64,000 nucleotides of DNA from Bacteroidota bacterium (GTDB lineage Bacteria > Bacteroidota > Bacteroidia > B-17B0 > Aurantibacillaceae), in NCBI GenBank assembly GCA_016708845.1, contig JADJFB010000025.1, positions 1-64,000 of the forward strand, in the 5' to 3' direction. The position numbers and the translations under genes are program-made. The notes beneath the pieces are model-generated. The model ran no database searches and was not told the DNA's origin. It saw only the letters and a list, made by a program, of their open reading frames with translations. Below, piece after piece: positions 1 to 9,308 of the stretch (position 1 is its first letter; the number at the start of each line of letters is the position of its first letter).

Positions 1-1
1 T

Positions 2-271
2 TTTACTGAGCAAGGAGTTGCTATGCTATCAAGTGTTTTAAAAAGTGACCGTGCAATAGAAGTAAATATTCAAATAATGAGGATATTTTCTAAAATCAGA
101 CAAATGCTCTTTGACAATACCGACTTACGTCTGGATATTGAAAAAATGAAAAAGAAATTCGATAATCAGGATAAGAATATGGAAATTGTTTTCAGATACT
201 TAGACGAGTTATTGGAGAAAAAAGAAAATCCTATTGAGAGAAATAAAATTGGGTACAAAACATCAGAGTAG
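2..271 (+). CDS. ORF6N domain-containing protein, C-terminal part (5' end outside window)
   Basis: The reading frame is open from base 2 and begins FTEQGVAMLSSVLKSDRAI, the typical end of the ORF6N DNA-binding domain found in phage antirepressor-like proteins and their chromosomal relatives. The rest (RAIEVNIQIMRIFSKIRQML, then a charged, coiled-coil-like tail with KKFDNQDKN) is also standard for the family. The ATG at 23 is internal to the domain, so it is not the true start, and about half the protein lies left of the window. Such proteins are thought to be DNA-binding regulators of phage origin; the role here is unknown. The last nine bases overlap the convergent rnhA end. Confidence 0.85.
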   Translation, partial: FTEQGVAMLSSVLKSDRAIEVNIQIMRIFSKIRQMLFDNTDLRLDIEKMKKKFDNQDKNMEIVFRYLDELLEKKENPIERNKIGYKTSE

Positions 272-748
272 TCCACCACTCTTTTTACTCAATTCATAAC
301 CTTCGTCAATCAACAAATTCTTGCTTTTGCTTGCCGCTACGGCTAATTCGTCGCAGCGGTTATTTTCTCTATTGGAGGCATGACCTTTTACCCACACAAA
401 TTTAATGTTGTGCTTTTTTTGAATTTCTAAAAAGCGTTTCCATAAATCGGGATTCGCTTTGTCTTTAAAACCCTTTTTAACCCAACCATAAACCCAACCT
501 AAATTAATCGAATCAACTACGTATTTTGAGTCGGAATAAACCACCACATTCGAATTTTCTTTTTTTAACGTTTCAAGCGCCACAATAATAGCAATGAGTT
601 CCATACGATTATTAGTGGTTAACTTAAATCCGTAGGCTAATTCTTTCCGTTGGTCTTTGTATTTCATAACGATGCCAAGTCCGCCAGGACCAGGATTTCC
701 GCTACATGCGCCATCCGTATATATTTCTATGACATCGCTATTCATCAT
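263..748 (-). CDS. rnhA: Ribonuclease HI
   Basis: Degrades the RNA strand of RNA:DNA hybrids in the cytoplasm. All four carboxylates of the RNase HI active site are visible: D in IYTDGACSGNPGPGG, E in TNNRMELIAI, D in VYSDSKYV and D in NNRCDELA. The open frame runs up to 793, but the 15 extra N-terminal residues have no counterpart in the family. Starting at the double Met at 748/745 (MMNSDVIEIYTDG) places the first strand where E. coli RNase HI has it. No SD sequence is evident, as is usual in Bacteroidota. It is convergent with the ORF6N gene, and the 3' ends overlap by nine bases. Confidence 0.93.
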   Translation of the reverse strand: MMNSDVIEIYTDGACSGNPGPGGLGIVMKYKDQRKELAYGFKLTTNNRMELIAIIVALETLKKENSNVVVYSDSKYVVDSINLGWVYGWVKKGFKDKANPDLWKRFLEIQKKHNIKFVWVKGHASNRENNRCDELAVAASKSKNLLIDEGYELSKKSGGLL

Positions 749-878
749 TTCGGTAAATATAGTTTTTTTACTATAAAATATGATATTTCTCACGCTTCAT
801 TTATCTAAAATAGTTTTAAAATGGCGTGCTTAAATCCCCCAATTTTTTATATATTTAAAATCTATATATACTGAGCGT

Positions 879-1985
879 ATGGCAAAGAAAGCAACTAAAA
901 AAGAGAAAAGTATTTTCACGCAAAATTCTTTAACGTTTTTAAAAGACTATTTAAATAATCCTTCACCAACTGGTTTTGAAAGTGCAGGACAAAAAATGTG
1001 GTTAAACTACATTAAGCCTTATATTGATGAACATTATGTAGATACCTACGGAACCGTAGTTGGTATTGTAAATCCAGAGGCTCCTTATAAAGTGGTGATT
1101 GAAGCCCATGCGGATGAAATTTCCTGGTTTGTACATTACATCACTAAAGATGGATTTATTTATTTACGTCGTAATGGCGGAAGCGATCATCAAATTGTGC
1201 CCTCAAAACGCGTTAATATTTTTACAGATAAAGGAATTGTGAAGGGTGTTTTTGGTTGGCCAGCTATTCATGTGCGCGATGCCGCTAAAGAAGAAACACC
1301 AACGTTGAAAAATATCTTTTTAGACTTAGGTTGCAAAAGCGATAAAGAAGTAGAAGAGTTAGGAGTGCATGTTGGTTGTGTGGTAACTTACGAAGATGAG
1401 TTTATGGTATTAAATGATCGTTACTTTGTGGGAAGAGCGTTAGATAATAGAGTAGGTGGTTTTATGATTGCCGAAGTTGCTCGTTTATTGAAAGAGAGTA
1501 AAACTAAATTACCATTTGGGTTATATATTGTAAACGCTGTCCAAGAAGAAGTTGGTTTAAATGGAGCAACCATGATTGCACATAAAATAAAACCTAATGC
1601 CGCTATTATCACGGATGTTTGTCATGATACGCAAACGCCGATGATGAATAAAATTGTGAGTGGAGATTTAGCTTGTGGTAAAGGACCGGTGTTATCTTAC
1701 GGACCAGCAGTACAAAATAATTTATTGAAATTGATTATTGAAGCGGCCACAAAAAATAAAATTGATTTTCAACGTCAAGCAGCAAGCAGAGTAACTGGTA
1801 CTGATACAGATGCTTTTGCTTATAGTAATGATGGTGTTGCATCGGCTTTAATTTCATTGCCTTTGCGTTACATGCACACAACTGTTGAAAGCGTTCATAA
1901 AGATGATGTGGAGAATGTGATTAAGTTGATTATTGCTTCTTTAAAAAACATTAAAAACAATCACGATTTCCGTTATTTAAAATAA
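879..1985 (+). CDS. M42 family metallopeptidase (glutamyl aminopeptidase/endoglucanase-like)
   Basis: A 368-residue cytosolic co-catalytic metal aminopeptidase of the M42 (TET/FrvX/PepA-like) family. Family ligands are visible in order: H and D in VIEAHADEISW, D in VGRALDNRVGG, the catalytic and ligand Glu pair in NAVQEEVGLNGA, D in IITDVCHDT, and the C-terminal His in RYMHTTVESVHKDD. Length and start match the family. It is transcribed away from rnhA; the stop is followed 47 bases later by the GH3 gene, so the two may be co-transcribed. Substrate specificity cannot be read from the sequence. Confidence 0.92.
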   Translation: MAKKATKKEKSIFTQNSLTFLKDYLNNPSPTGFESAGQKMWLNYIKPYIDEHYVDTYGTVVGIVNPEAPYKVVIEAHADEISWFVHYITKDGFIYLRRNGGSDHQIVPSKRVNIFTDKGIVKGVFGWPAIHVRDAAKEETPTLKNIFLDLGCKSDKEVEELGVHVGCVVTYEDEFMVLNDRYFVGRALDNRVGGFMIAEVARLLKESKTKLPFGLYIVNAVQEEVGLNGATMIAHKIKPNAAIITDVCHDTQTPMMNKIVSGDLACGKGPVLSYGPAVQNNLLKLIIEAATKNKIDFQRQAASRVTGTDTDAFAYSNDGVASALISLPLRYMHTTVESVHKDDVENVIKLIIASLKNIKNNHDFRYLK

Positions 1986-1994
1986 TTTTTCAAT

Positions 1995-2023
1995 GTCAAA
2001 TTGACTCATCATCAAATTGACAC
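1995..2023. promoter_or_regulatory. Tandem palindromic motif upstream of the GH3 gene
   Basis: Two copies of TCAAATTGAC (1996-2005 and 2012-2021), each carrying the near-palindrome TCAA-A-TTGA, sit 16 bases apart immediately before the GH3 start at 2033. Two in-phase palindromic half-sites at about 1.5 helical turns could be an operator. This is inference only; no regulator is known. Confidence 0.25.
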
Positions 2024-2032
2024 ATTTATAAA

Positions 2033-3568
2033 ATGGCTATAATAGATTCTATATTAAAAGGTGCAGTTAAATTAGGAAACAAAATTCCTAAACGAACTGA
2101 CTATTATGCTCAGCAGACAAAGGTTTTAAAAAAACTAATGACTAAAGCCGAGCATACAGCTTTTGGAGAACATTTTCATTTTACAAAATTATTGCAGCAA
2201 AAAAATCCAATCGAAGGATTTCAAGCTACTGTAAAAATGTATGATTACAGTAGCATTTATAAAGAGTGGTGGTATAGAGCGCACAAAGGAGAACCTTATG
2301 TTTGCTGGCCAAATCATATTAAATATTTCGCCTTAAGTTCTGGAACTTCAGAAGCAGCAAGTAAATATATTCCTGTAACAAAAGAAATGTTGAAAGCCTT
2401 TAAACGCGGGAGTGTAAGACAACTAGTTGCACAAGCAAATTATGATTTCCCGAAAGAGCATTTCTCAAAAGGAATGTTAATGATTGGTGGAAGTACCTTG
2501 TTGGATTTTAATGGTAGTCATTACGAAGGAGATTTGAGTGGTATTACAGCAGCAAATATCCCCGTTTGGTTTCAGCGATTTTATAAACCAGGAAAAACAA
2601 TTTCTAAATATAAAGATTGGGAAACAAAATTAGCAGAGATTGTAAAGAATGCCAAAGATTGGGACATTGGTGTTATTGTTGGTGTGCCAGCTTGGGTGCA
2701 AATTATTATGGAACACGTTATTGAACATTATAAAGTAGATACCATTCATGATATTTGGCCAAACCTAAGAGCGTATGTTCATGCAGGCGTTTCTATTGAA
2801 CCTTACCGTAAAAGTATTGCTAAACTAACCGCTTTTCCATTAATTTTTTCTGATACGTATTTAGCCTCTGAGGGATTAATAGCTTATCAAGAAAGACCAA
2901 ACGCGGCGCAAGGAATGCGTATGCTATTGGACAACGGTATTTTTTATGAATTTGTTCCTTTCAATGAAGATAATTTTGATTCGGATGGAAACATGAAACA
3001 AGGTGCAAAAGCATTAACTATTAAAGATGTAGAGTTAGGAAAAGATTATGCTTTGCTGCTTACATCTTGTTCTGGTGCATGGCGTTATTTAATTGGAGAC
3101 ACTGTTCGTTTTACAGATTTGGAGCATGGAGAGATCGTCATTACTGGCCGTACAAAACATTATTTAAGCTTATGCGGCGAACATTTATCAGTTGAGAATA
3201 TGAGTCGTGCTATTAAATTAACAGCTGACGATTTAAAAATTGAATTAAATGAATTTGCAGTAGCTGGCGTCCCTCATGGGACTTTATTCGCTCATCAATG
3301 GTATGTGGGTTCTAATAAGGCAGCTTCAGAAGAAGATATTAAACAACGTTTAGATTTTCATTTAAAAGAAATTAATGATGATTACCGAACGGAAAGAATT
3401 GCCGCTTTAAAAGATGTGTATGTAAAAGTATTGCCAGATGATGCTTTTATTGATTTTATGGCAAGCAAAGGGAAGTTAGGTTCAGCCAATAAATTCCCAA
3501 GAGTATTAAAAGGAAAATTATTAGAAGAGTGGCAAAGCTTTATTGCTAATTATAAAAAAACGTTTTGA
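2033..3568 (+). CDS. GH3 auxin-responsive promoter family protein (acyl-adenylating amide synthetase fold)
   Basis: A 511-residue protein of the GH3 family, which in plants adenylates a carboxylic acid (jasmonate, auxin) and couples it to an amino acid. The ATP/AMP-binding motif is visible as ALSSGTSEAASKYIPVT at about residues 102-118. Further conserved blocks are SDTYLASEG (about residue 284) and SGAWRYLIGDTVRF with TGRTKHYLSLCGEHLS (about 353-390), which match the nucleotide-binding and hinge segments. Bacterial GH3 proteins are common in Bacteroidota, but their substrates are not established. It overlaps the next gene by four bases (TTGA), indicating translational coupling. Confidence 0.88.
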   Translation: MAIIDSILKGAVKLGNKIPKRTDYYAQQTKVLKKLMTKAEHTAFGEHFHFTKLLQQKNPIEGFQATVKMYDYSSIYKEWWYRAHKGEPYVCWPNHIKYFALSSGTSEAASKYIPVTKEMLKAFKRGSVRQLVAQANYDFPKEHFSKGMLMIGGSTLLDFNGSHYEGDLSGITAANIPVWFQRFYKPGKTISKYKDWETKLAEIVKNAKDWDIGVIVGVPAWVQIIMEHVIEHYKVDTIHDIWPNLRAYVHAGVSIEPYRKSIAKLTAFPLIFSDTYLASEGLIAYQERPNAAQGMRMLLDNGIFYEFVPFNEDNFDSDGNMKQGAKALTIKDVELGKDYALLLTSCSGAWRYLIGDTVRFTDLEHGEIVITGRTKHYLSLCGEHLSVENMSRAIKLTADDLKIELNEFAVAGVPHGTLFAHQWYVGSNKAASEEDIKQRLDFHLKEINDDYRTERIAALKDVYVKVLPDDAFIDFMASKGKLGSANKFPRVLKGKLLEEWQSFIANYKKTF

Positions 3569-4206
3569 TTGTAAGTTTAATATATCAAGCAATTATTATT
3601 ATCATCCTCCTTACCTTTTCGTTTGGACCAGCATTTTTTGCGTTAATAAATACAGGTATTAAGTTTGGTTATCGTACAGGTTCTTTTTTAGCGATGGGCG
3701 TAGTGTTAAGTGATTTCTTTTTATGCATGCTAGTTTGCTTCTTAGTTTATTTTGGGATGGCAAACTTATTGCATTCTTCCGAAACGCAAACTTTCTTTGC
3801 CATTATTGGAGGTATTATTTTAATTGTGTTTGGCGCTTTCTTTTTCAAGAAAGTTCCTGTAAAAACAGATGAAGCTATTGATATTGAAAATCAATTACCA
3901 AGTCCTAAGTTAATGTTACTAAAAGGCTTCTTATTAAATTTATTTAATCCAACAGTTTGGTTATTATGGCTGGCCAATGTAACGGCCATAAGTAAAACGT
4001 TGGATTACTCGATGATTAAAATGATTGCGTTTTTTAGCATCATATTAGGCGCAGTTTTAGCCGTAGAACTATTTAAAGTAAAGTTGGCAGGCAAAATTAA
4101 GCACTACTTAACTCCAAAAATTATGACAACTGTAAATTACATTACAGGTTCTGCATTAATTATTTTTGGACTCATATTAATTTACAATCACTATTTCAAT
4201 AAATAA
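3565..4206 (+). CDS. LysE/RhtB family exporter
   Basis: A 213-residue polytopic membrane protein with about six hydrophobic segments and the LysE-family features FGPAFFALINTGIKFGYRTG near the N-terminus and LLNLFNPTVWLLWL in the middle. The family exports amino acids and related small molecules. The only plausible start is TTG at 3565, overlapping the GH3 stop as TTGA, the TTG counterpart of the usual ATGA coupling. The stop overlaps the next ATG. Placement behind GH3 invites the idea that it exports an amino-acid conjugate, but that is inference. Confidence 0.85.
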   Translation: MIVSLIYQAIIIIILLTFSFGPAFFALINTGIKFGYRTGSFLAMGVVLSDFFLCMLVCFLVYFGMANLLHSSETQTFFAIIGGIILIVFGAFFFKKVPVKTDEAIDIENQLPSPKLMLLKGFLLNLFNPTVWLLWLANVTAISKTLDYSMIKMIAFFSIILGAVLAVELFKVKLAGKIKHYLTPKIMTTVNYITGSALIIFGLILIYNHYFNK

Positions 4207-4481
4207 TGGCAGCAGGCACATTTGACGAATTAAGAAAAAAATTAGAAGAGAGTGGCATGTCATTCCCTTATATCTATATGTTTAAGTTTATTATCAAAGC
4301 TGATAATAAGACCATGGCATTAGTAGAAGTTATATTTGATGATGACGCAGATATTATTCAAAAGCAATCTGCTAAAGGAAATTACATTAGTATTACTGTA
4401 AAGCAAGTTGTGATGAGTATCGATGAAATTATTACCATATACGAAAAAGCAGCAGAAATAGAAGGAGTGATGTCGTTATAA
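4206..4481 (+). CDS. DUF493 family protein
   Basis: A small 91-residue cytosolic protein matching the Bacteroidota form of DUF493 (YbeD-like, ACT-like fold): FPYIYMFKFIIKADNKTMAL near the N-terminus, a central SAKGNYISIT strand and a terminal EIEGVMSL. E. coli YbeD has been proposed as a regulatory or allosteric partner; the function here is unknown. It is overlapped by one base on both sides, so it lies in the middle of a tightly coupled operon. Confidence 0.85.
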   Translation: MAAGTFDELRKKLEESGMSFPYIYMFKFIIKADNKTMALVEVIFDDDADIIQKQSAKGNYISITVKQVVMSIDEIITIYEKAAEIEGVMSL

Positions 4482-5356
4482 TGCCAGTTTTTGAAATACA
4501 AAATAATCTATTATCAGTCAAAGTAAATTCGTTTGGTGCCGAATTATGTTCTGTTGTTTCGAACGAAACTGATATAGAATATATTTGGCAAGCAAATGAA
4601 AGTATCTGGGCGCGTCATGCACCCAATTTATTTCCTATTGTAGGTAAATTAAAAGGCGGTGAATTTCAGTACCAATCAAAAACGTATCAATTACCACAGC
4701 ATGGCTTCGCTCGTGATAACGAATTTATTTGTGTTGAGCAAACTAATGATTATGTATTGTTTGAATTAACGGCATCTGATCAAACATTAGTCAATTATCC
4801 TTTTCATTTTAGCTTTCAGGTTGGTTATAAATTAATTGATAATAAAGTCATAACGAGTTACTCTGTTTTTAATCCTGATCATTGTGATTTGTATTTTTCA
4901 GTTGGTGCTCATCCTGCATTTAATTGTCCTTTGCAAAAGGATGAATTGTTTGAAGATTATGAATTGATATTTAAAGATAAATCTACTTTAACTATAAATA
5001 CATTGAATGATGGATTAATTACTTCTCAAACAAAACAAATTGTGTTGAAAAATAATAAACTATCTGTTTCTAAACAGTTGTTTGATAATGATGCTTTGGT
5101 GTTAATGAATTCGCAGATAGATGAAGTACAATTGGTGTCAACAAAATCAAAACATGGCGTGTCTTTAATCTCAAAAGATTGGCCATTTTATGGTATTTGG
5201 ACTAAGAAAAATACGGAACAATTTATTTGTTTAGAACCTTGGCAAGGAATTGCTGATAGTGATGATGCTAATGGAGACTTCACACAAAAAACCGGAATTA
5301 TAAAATTAAAGTCAGAAGAAAATTACCATTGCTCATTTGATGTCGTATTTTTTTAA
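4481..5356 (+). CDS. Aldose 1-epimerase family protein (LacX/YeaD-like)
   Basis: A 291-residue galactose-mutarotase-fold protein. Typical blocks are VNSFGAELCSVVSN near the start, HAPNLFPIVGKLKGG and LPQHGFARDNEF (with the conserved His), FSVGAHPAFNCPL in the middle and ICLEPWQGIADS near the end. It resembles the LacX/YeaD branch rather than classical GalM, so the sugar substrate (possibly a sugar phosphate) is uncertain. It overlaps DUF493 by one base and abuts the next gene without a gap. Confidence 0.85.
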   Translation: MPVFEIQNNLLSVKVNSFGAELCSVVSNETDIEYIWQANESIWARHAPNLFPIVGKLKGGEFQYQSKTYQLPQHGFARDNEFICVEQTNDYVLFELTASDQTLVNYPFHFSFQVGYKLIDNKVITSYSVFNPDHCDLYFSVGAHPAFNCPLQKDELFEDYELIFKDKSTLTINTLNDGLITSQTKQIVLKNNKLSVSKQLFDNDALVLMNSQIDEVQLVSTKSKHGVSLISKDWPFYGIWTKKNTEQFICLEPWQGIADSDDANGDFTQKTGIIKLKSEENYHCSFDVVFF

Positions 5357-7195
5357 ATGATGAAACAACAATTTCATAAGCCTTTATTTTTATTTAAGCT
5401 TCTGGGCTTTTGTTTGTTGTTTTTGTTTATGCATCGCCTTCTTTTTTTATTCATGTTTCATAATCAATTTAATGATGTTTCTTTTTTGGATTATGTAAAG
5501 GCATTTTTAATTGGAAGTTTAACAGATGCCATTGCCTCTATTTATTTTTTATTGCCCATGTGGCTCATCTTGCTATTTGGAAATATTGAAAGTAAAATCA
5601 TTAAATATATTTCCCTAATATTTTTCGGCATTGGATTTTTTGCAATTTGTATTTTAAACTTATCCGACTTAGGTTATTATCCTATTACTAAAAAAAGAAT
5701 GGGAGCAGAACTGCTAGATATTTTGCCAGAAGTTCCAGCTTTAATAAGTGCTTATCTTATAGACTACTGGTATTTAGTTATTTTACTACTCGTTTTTTTT
5801 AGTGCTTGTTTTTATCTTTTCAAGAAACAATTTTTTAATTATAAAAATAATCCAGAGAGTATTAAGGTTAAATTGATTAATTATATAATTGTTATACTTT
5901 TATTTTTGTGTGTTGCTAGAGGTGGAATTAAAGAAAAACCTTTTATACCTTTTGATATCCCAGTAATTGTGAATCCTACATTGCAGTGGTTGGCAAGCAA
6001 TACGCCTTTTCAATTTTTACACACAATACAAAATAAAAATGTGCAAATTGAAACTTATTTTAAGCAAGAAGAGGCTGAAAAAATAATTGGGTTTCAAAAA
6101 CAATTTGTTTCTAAAGAATTTAAAAAGAAAAACATCCTATTCATTATTTTAGAAAGTTTTTGTTCGGAACGCATTGGTCTTTTAAGTCCTCAAATGAATG
6201 GTTACACACCATTTATGGATTCATTATTGAGTAATGCCAGAACCTACAAATATGGCATGGCTAATGGCAGAATGACGATTGATGCACTTCCATCTGTATT
6301 GTCAAGTATTCCCTCTTTTATGGATAAAAATTATTGTTATTCAAATTACAGTAATAATAATGTGCATGGTATTTCATCTCTATTAGAAAAGGAAGGTTAT
6401 ACAACCGCATTTTTTTATGGAGGAGTGAAAACTACCTTTGGCTTTGAAAGTTTTACTAATATCAATTTCACTAAACAGTATTTTGATCAAAGAGATTACG
6501 ACAGTAATTACGAAAACGAGGGATGGGGCGTTGACGATCATTTATTTTTACCATTTGTTGCTAGTAAATTAAAAACGATGCCTCAACCATTTTGCGCATC
6601 TCTTCTTACACTTTCTTTACATCACCCTTTCCCAATACCTGAACCTTATAAAACACTTTTAGATTCCATTAAAGACCCTATTAGAAAAAGCGTCAAATAC
6701 ACAGATTTATCTCTTCAATTATTTTTTAGTAAAATTAAAAATGAACCCTGGTTTGAAAATTCGATTATTGCTATTTGCGCCGATCATAATTCGAGCGGCT
6801 TAGGTTATTATGAAATTAATCCAGTAAATGAATTTTCAATTCCTATTTCATTTTATAGCTATGGAGATACTTCATTTAATAAAATACAAGATCATTCCAT
6901 TTCTCAAATTGATATGTATCCAACTGTATTAGATTATTTAGGTTACAATAGGCCTTTTGTAAGTATGGGTAGCTCGGCGCTTTCAGCTAAAAATCATGTT
7001 ACTATTAAGTACGTTGGGAATGGCTTGTTTCATTTATTTGATTACCCTTTTGCATTGGAATTTGATAATACATCTAAGAAAACAACTAAATTTTGGATGT
7101 TTAATGATAAAAGAAGTATCAAGGAAATGGTGATTGATGAAAGCAACAAACAAAAAGTAAACGAATTAACAGATTTTGTAAAAGATTATATTTAA
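5357..7195 (+). CDS. LTA synthase-like sulfatase-family membrane protein (phosphoglycerol/phosphoethanolamine transferase type)
   Basis: A 612-residue protein with about five transmembrane helices in residues 1-190, then an extracytoplasmic alkaline-phosphatase/sulfatase-fold domain from about residue 255. Metal-site features are visible: E266 in LFIILESF, the probable nucleophile T307 in NGRMTIDALPSVL, and the Asp-His pair in AICADHNSSG. Gram-negative members transfer phospho-alcohol groups onto envelope glycans. The start, ATGATG at 5357, directly follows the previous stop. It sits upstream of a membrane glycosyltransferase and heptose genes, supporting a role in surface glycan decoration. 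Confidence 0.88.
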   Translation: MMKQQFHKPLFLFKLLGFCLLFLFMHRLLFLFMFHNQFNDVSFLDYVKAFLIGSLTDAIASIYFLLPMWLILLFGNIESKIIKYISLIFFGIGFFAICILNLSDLGYYPITKKRMGAELLDILPEVPALISAYLIDYWYLVILLLVFFSACFYLFKKQFFNYKNNPESIKVKLINYIIVILLFLCVARGGIKEKPFIPFDIPVIVNPTLQWLASNTPFQFLHTIQNKNVQIETYFKQEEAEKIIGFQKQFVSKEFKKKNILFIILESFCSERIGLLSPQMNGYTPFMDSLLSNARTYKYGMANGRMTIDALPSVLSSIPSFMDKNYCYSNYSNNNVHGISSLLEKEGYTTAFFYGGVKTTFGFESFTNINFTKQYFDQRDYDSNYENEGWGVDDHLFLPFVASKLKTMPQPFCASLLTLSLHHPFPIPEPYKTLLDSIKDPIRKSVKYTDLSLQLFFSKIKNEPWFENSIIAICADHNSSGLGYYEINPVNEFSIPISFYSYGDTSFNKIQDHSISQIDMYPTVLDYLGYNRPFVSMGSSALSAKNHVTIKYVGNGLFHLFDYPFALEFDNTSKKTTKFWMFNDKRSIKEMVIDESNKQKVNELTDFVKDYI

Positions 7196-7227
7196 GTATT
7201 TAGTTATCGAATTAATAAAAATCAATT

Positions 7228-9255
7228 TTGTATAAAGTCTTGAAATCAAGTTATCATAAATATATTGTTTTGTTGACCATATGTACCATTGGTTTACTAT
7301 TTCAATTTAAAACATTAAATGAATTTCCACAATACAAACATAGTTGGGCCCAATGTGATAGATATGCTATAGCGCTTGGTTTTGTAAATAATGGGGGCGA
7401 TTTTTTTCATCCTGAAACGTTTATTTACAATAATCAGTTTCCAGATGGTAATTTTATGACAGTGATGAAGTCATCTATCACATCGGTTGATTTTCCTATC
7501 TATGATTATTTGGTATCTTTTGTGATGCGTATTTCAGGAAGCACGGATCCTTGGTGTTTTCGAGTTTTTGTTTTTCTGTACAGTATTATTGGTTTATTTT
7601 TTCTGTACAAACTAACTACACTTTTTACTAATTCTGTTGTTAAATCTACTGTTGTGGTATTGTTTGCATTAACTTCACCAACCTTTCTTTATTACCAGGC
7701 TGGTTTTTTGCCAACTATTCCATCCTTGGCAAATTGTATGATTGCTTTATATTTTTTGTTTAAATTTTATAAAGAAAATACAAAGAAAGATTTTTATTGG
7801 TTCATCTTTTTTTTAACTATTGCTATATTGGCGCGTTTACCATTTGCCATTGTATTGGTTGCCGTAATGTGTTTAGAATGTTTGCTTATTATCAAAGCAA
7901 GAAAAATCCAATTTTTTAAATGGATTCTATTCTTTGTATCTATTGCATGTGTTGGCGCTTATTATAAGTATAACGAATATCTGAGGGCAGAATATGGTTC
8001 TTTGTTTTTGAATTATGTAATTCCAGCAACAAATTGGAACGATTTAAAAGACTTTATGATTGCCGTTTATGAACGATGGGCTTTTAAATATTTTTCGCAT
8101 TTTCATTATGTGTTAATGATTATTCTAGGCATATTGATTTTGATAAATGCTGTCATGAAAAAAATCAGTCTATCTGATTTAGAAAGAAAACTAATTTGGT
8201 TGTCTGCAATTTTATTTTTCGGCTGCATACTTTATTATTTTTTAATGAGTTTTCAGTTTTTGGATCACGACTATTATTTTTTAGATACTTTTTACATGCC
8301 ATTTATTCTTTTGGTGATATTGTTAGTGGTGAAAATGTCTTCTTTCCAAAGCACTAAAGCTTCTATTGTTGTAAATACCTGTTTATTGTTGCTATTTATT
8401 CCTGCAATAATATACGCAAACAAGGTTCAGGAGTCTGAAAAAACAAACCCTTCTCTTACGGCAAATGCCTTTAAAAATTCAGATCTGTTTTTAGATGCGC
8501 TCCAAATACCAAGAGATGCTAGAATATTAGTAATGGGTTCTGATGGACCAAACAATCCATTTATTTTAATGGGGCGAAAGGGATTTGGCATGGTTTATCC
8601 AGAACCTGAGCGTATTGCAAAGGGCTTAAATTGGCCTTATGATTATTTAGTGATTGAAAACCAAAAGCTAATTAATACAGTTTATCCTTACTATCCGAAT
8701 ATTTTAAATGAAGTTCAAAAAATAGCTAGTAATGATGAAATATCTGTTTTTATTAAGAAAGAAAATAATGAACTTAATGATTTCGATTCTTTTTTTAATT
8801 TAAATACTAAGTCAATTAAATTTGAAGAAATGGTTAGTTTTGATACTATTCCTAGCAATTGTGGCGGCGTAGATACATTAAGTGATTTTTGTTATAAAGG
8901 TAAAAAAGCAGGATTAGTTTTGCCAAATACAGAGTGGGGGTTTAATTATAGGATTGAAAATTTGAAATGTATGAACACGGCTCCTTCTATTTTAAAAATA
9001 AAAGCTTTTTTCACTTCAAAGGTTAATTTGGAGGAATGTTTACTTTGTGTTTCAATTAAGAGTGGTGATAAAGACATTTTGTTTTCGGCTAATAATTTGC
9101 AGTATTTTAATATAAATGAAAACTGGAACGGCAAAGAATTTATTTTTAATTTACCAAAAATTAGCGAGAAAGAATCAGCGCTAGCTGTGGTAATTTGGAA
9201 TAGAGGAAAGAATACCTTGTATTTTGATGATTTTGAGTTAAAGGTATTTCAATAA
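7228..9255 (+). CDS. GT39/ArnT-like integral membrane glycosyltransferase with C-terminal beta domain
   Basis: A 675-residue protein with about eleven hydrophobic helices in residues 10-405 and an extracytoplasmic tail. The first loop has HSWAQCDRYAIALGF with an Asp, in the place of the catalytic acidic loop of GT-C lipid-linked sugar transferases, so this is probably a dolichyl/undecaprenyl-phosphate-sugar-dependent transferase. Residues 525-675 look like a beta-sandwich (ending NTLYFDDFELKVF), as in carbohydrate-binding jelly rolls. The start is TTG at 7228, or TTG at 7240; no ATG fits. The acceptor is unknown. Confidence 0.7.
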   Translation: MYKVLKSSYHKYIVLLTICTIGLLFQFKTLNEFPQYKHSWAQCDRYAIALGFVNNGGDFFHPETFIYNNQFPDGNFMTVMKSSITSVDFPIYDYLVSFVMRISGSTDPWCFRVFVFLYSIIGLFFLYKLTTLFTNSVVKSTVVVLFALTSPTFLYYQAGFLPTIPSLANCMIALYFLFKFYKENTKKDFYWFIFFLTIAILARLPFAIVLVAVMCLECLLIIKARKIQFFKWILFFVSIACVGAYYKYNEYLRAEYGSLFLNYVIPATNWNDLKDFMIAVYERWAFKYFSHFHYVLMIILGILILINAVMKKISLSDLERKLIWLSAILFFGCILYYFLMSFQFLDHDYYFLDTFYMPFILLVILLVVKMSSFQSTKASIVVNTCLLLLFIPAIIYANKVQESEKTNPSLTANAFKNSDLFLDALQIPRDARILVMGSDGPNNPFILMGRKGFGMVYPEPERIAKGLNWPYDYLVIENQKLINTVYPYYPNILNEVQKIASNDEISVFIKKENNELNDFDSFFNLNTKSIKFEEMVSFDTIPSNCGGVDTLSDFCYKGKKAGLVLPNTEWGFNYRIENLKCMNTAPSILKIKAFFTSKVNLEECLLCVSIKSGDKDILFSANNLQYFNINENWNGKEFIFNLPKISEKESALAVVIWNRGKNTLYFDDFELKVFQ

Positions 9256-9294
9256 TCATCAAAATACAATTAAAGAGAATTTAAAAAAATGTTA

Positions 9295-9302
9295 TAAATT
9301 TA
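9295..9302 (+). promoter_or_regulatory. Possible Bacteroidota -7 element before gmhA
   Basis: TAAATTTA differs from the Bacteroidota -7 consensus TAnnTTTG by one base and lies seven bases before the gmhA ATG. No clear -33 TTG element is visible at the right distance. It would allow separate expression of the heptose genes with a very short leader. Confidence 0.25.
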
Positions 9303-9308
9303 CATACT

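Noticed and set aside
879..2030. Endoglucanase assignment for the M42 protein
   Set aside because: The family is often labelled endoglucanase in databases, but the metal ligands visible are those of aminopeptidases.
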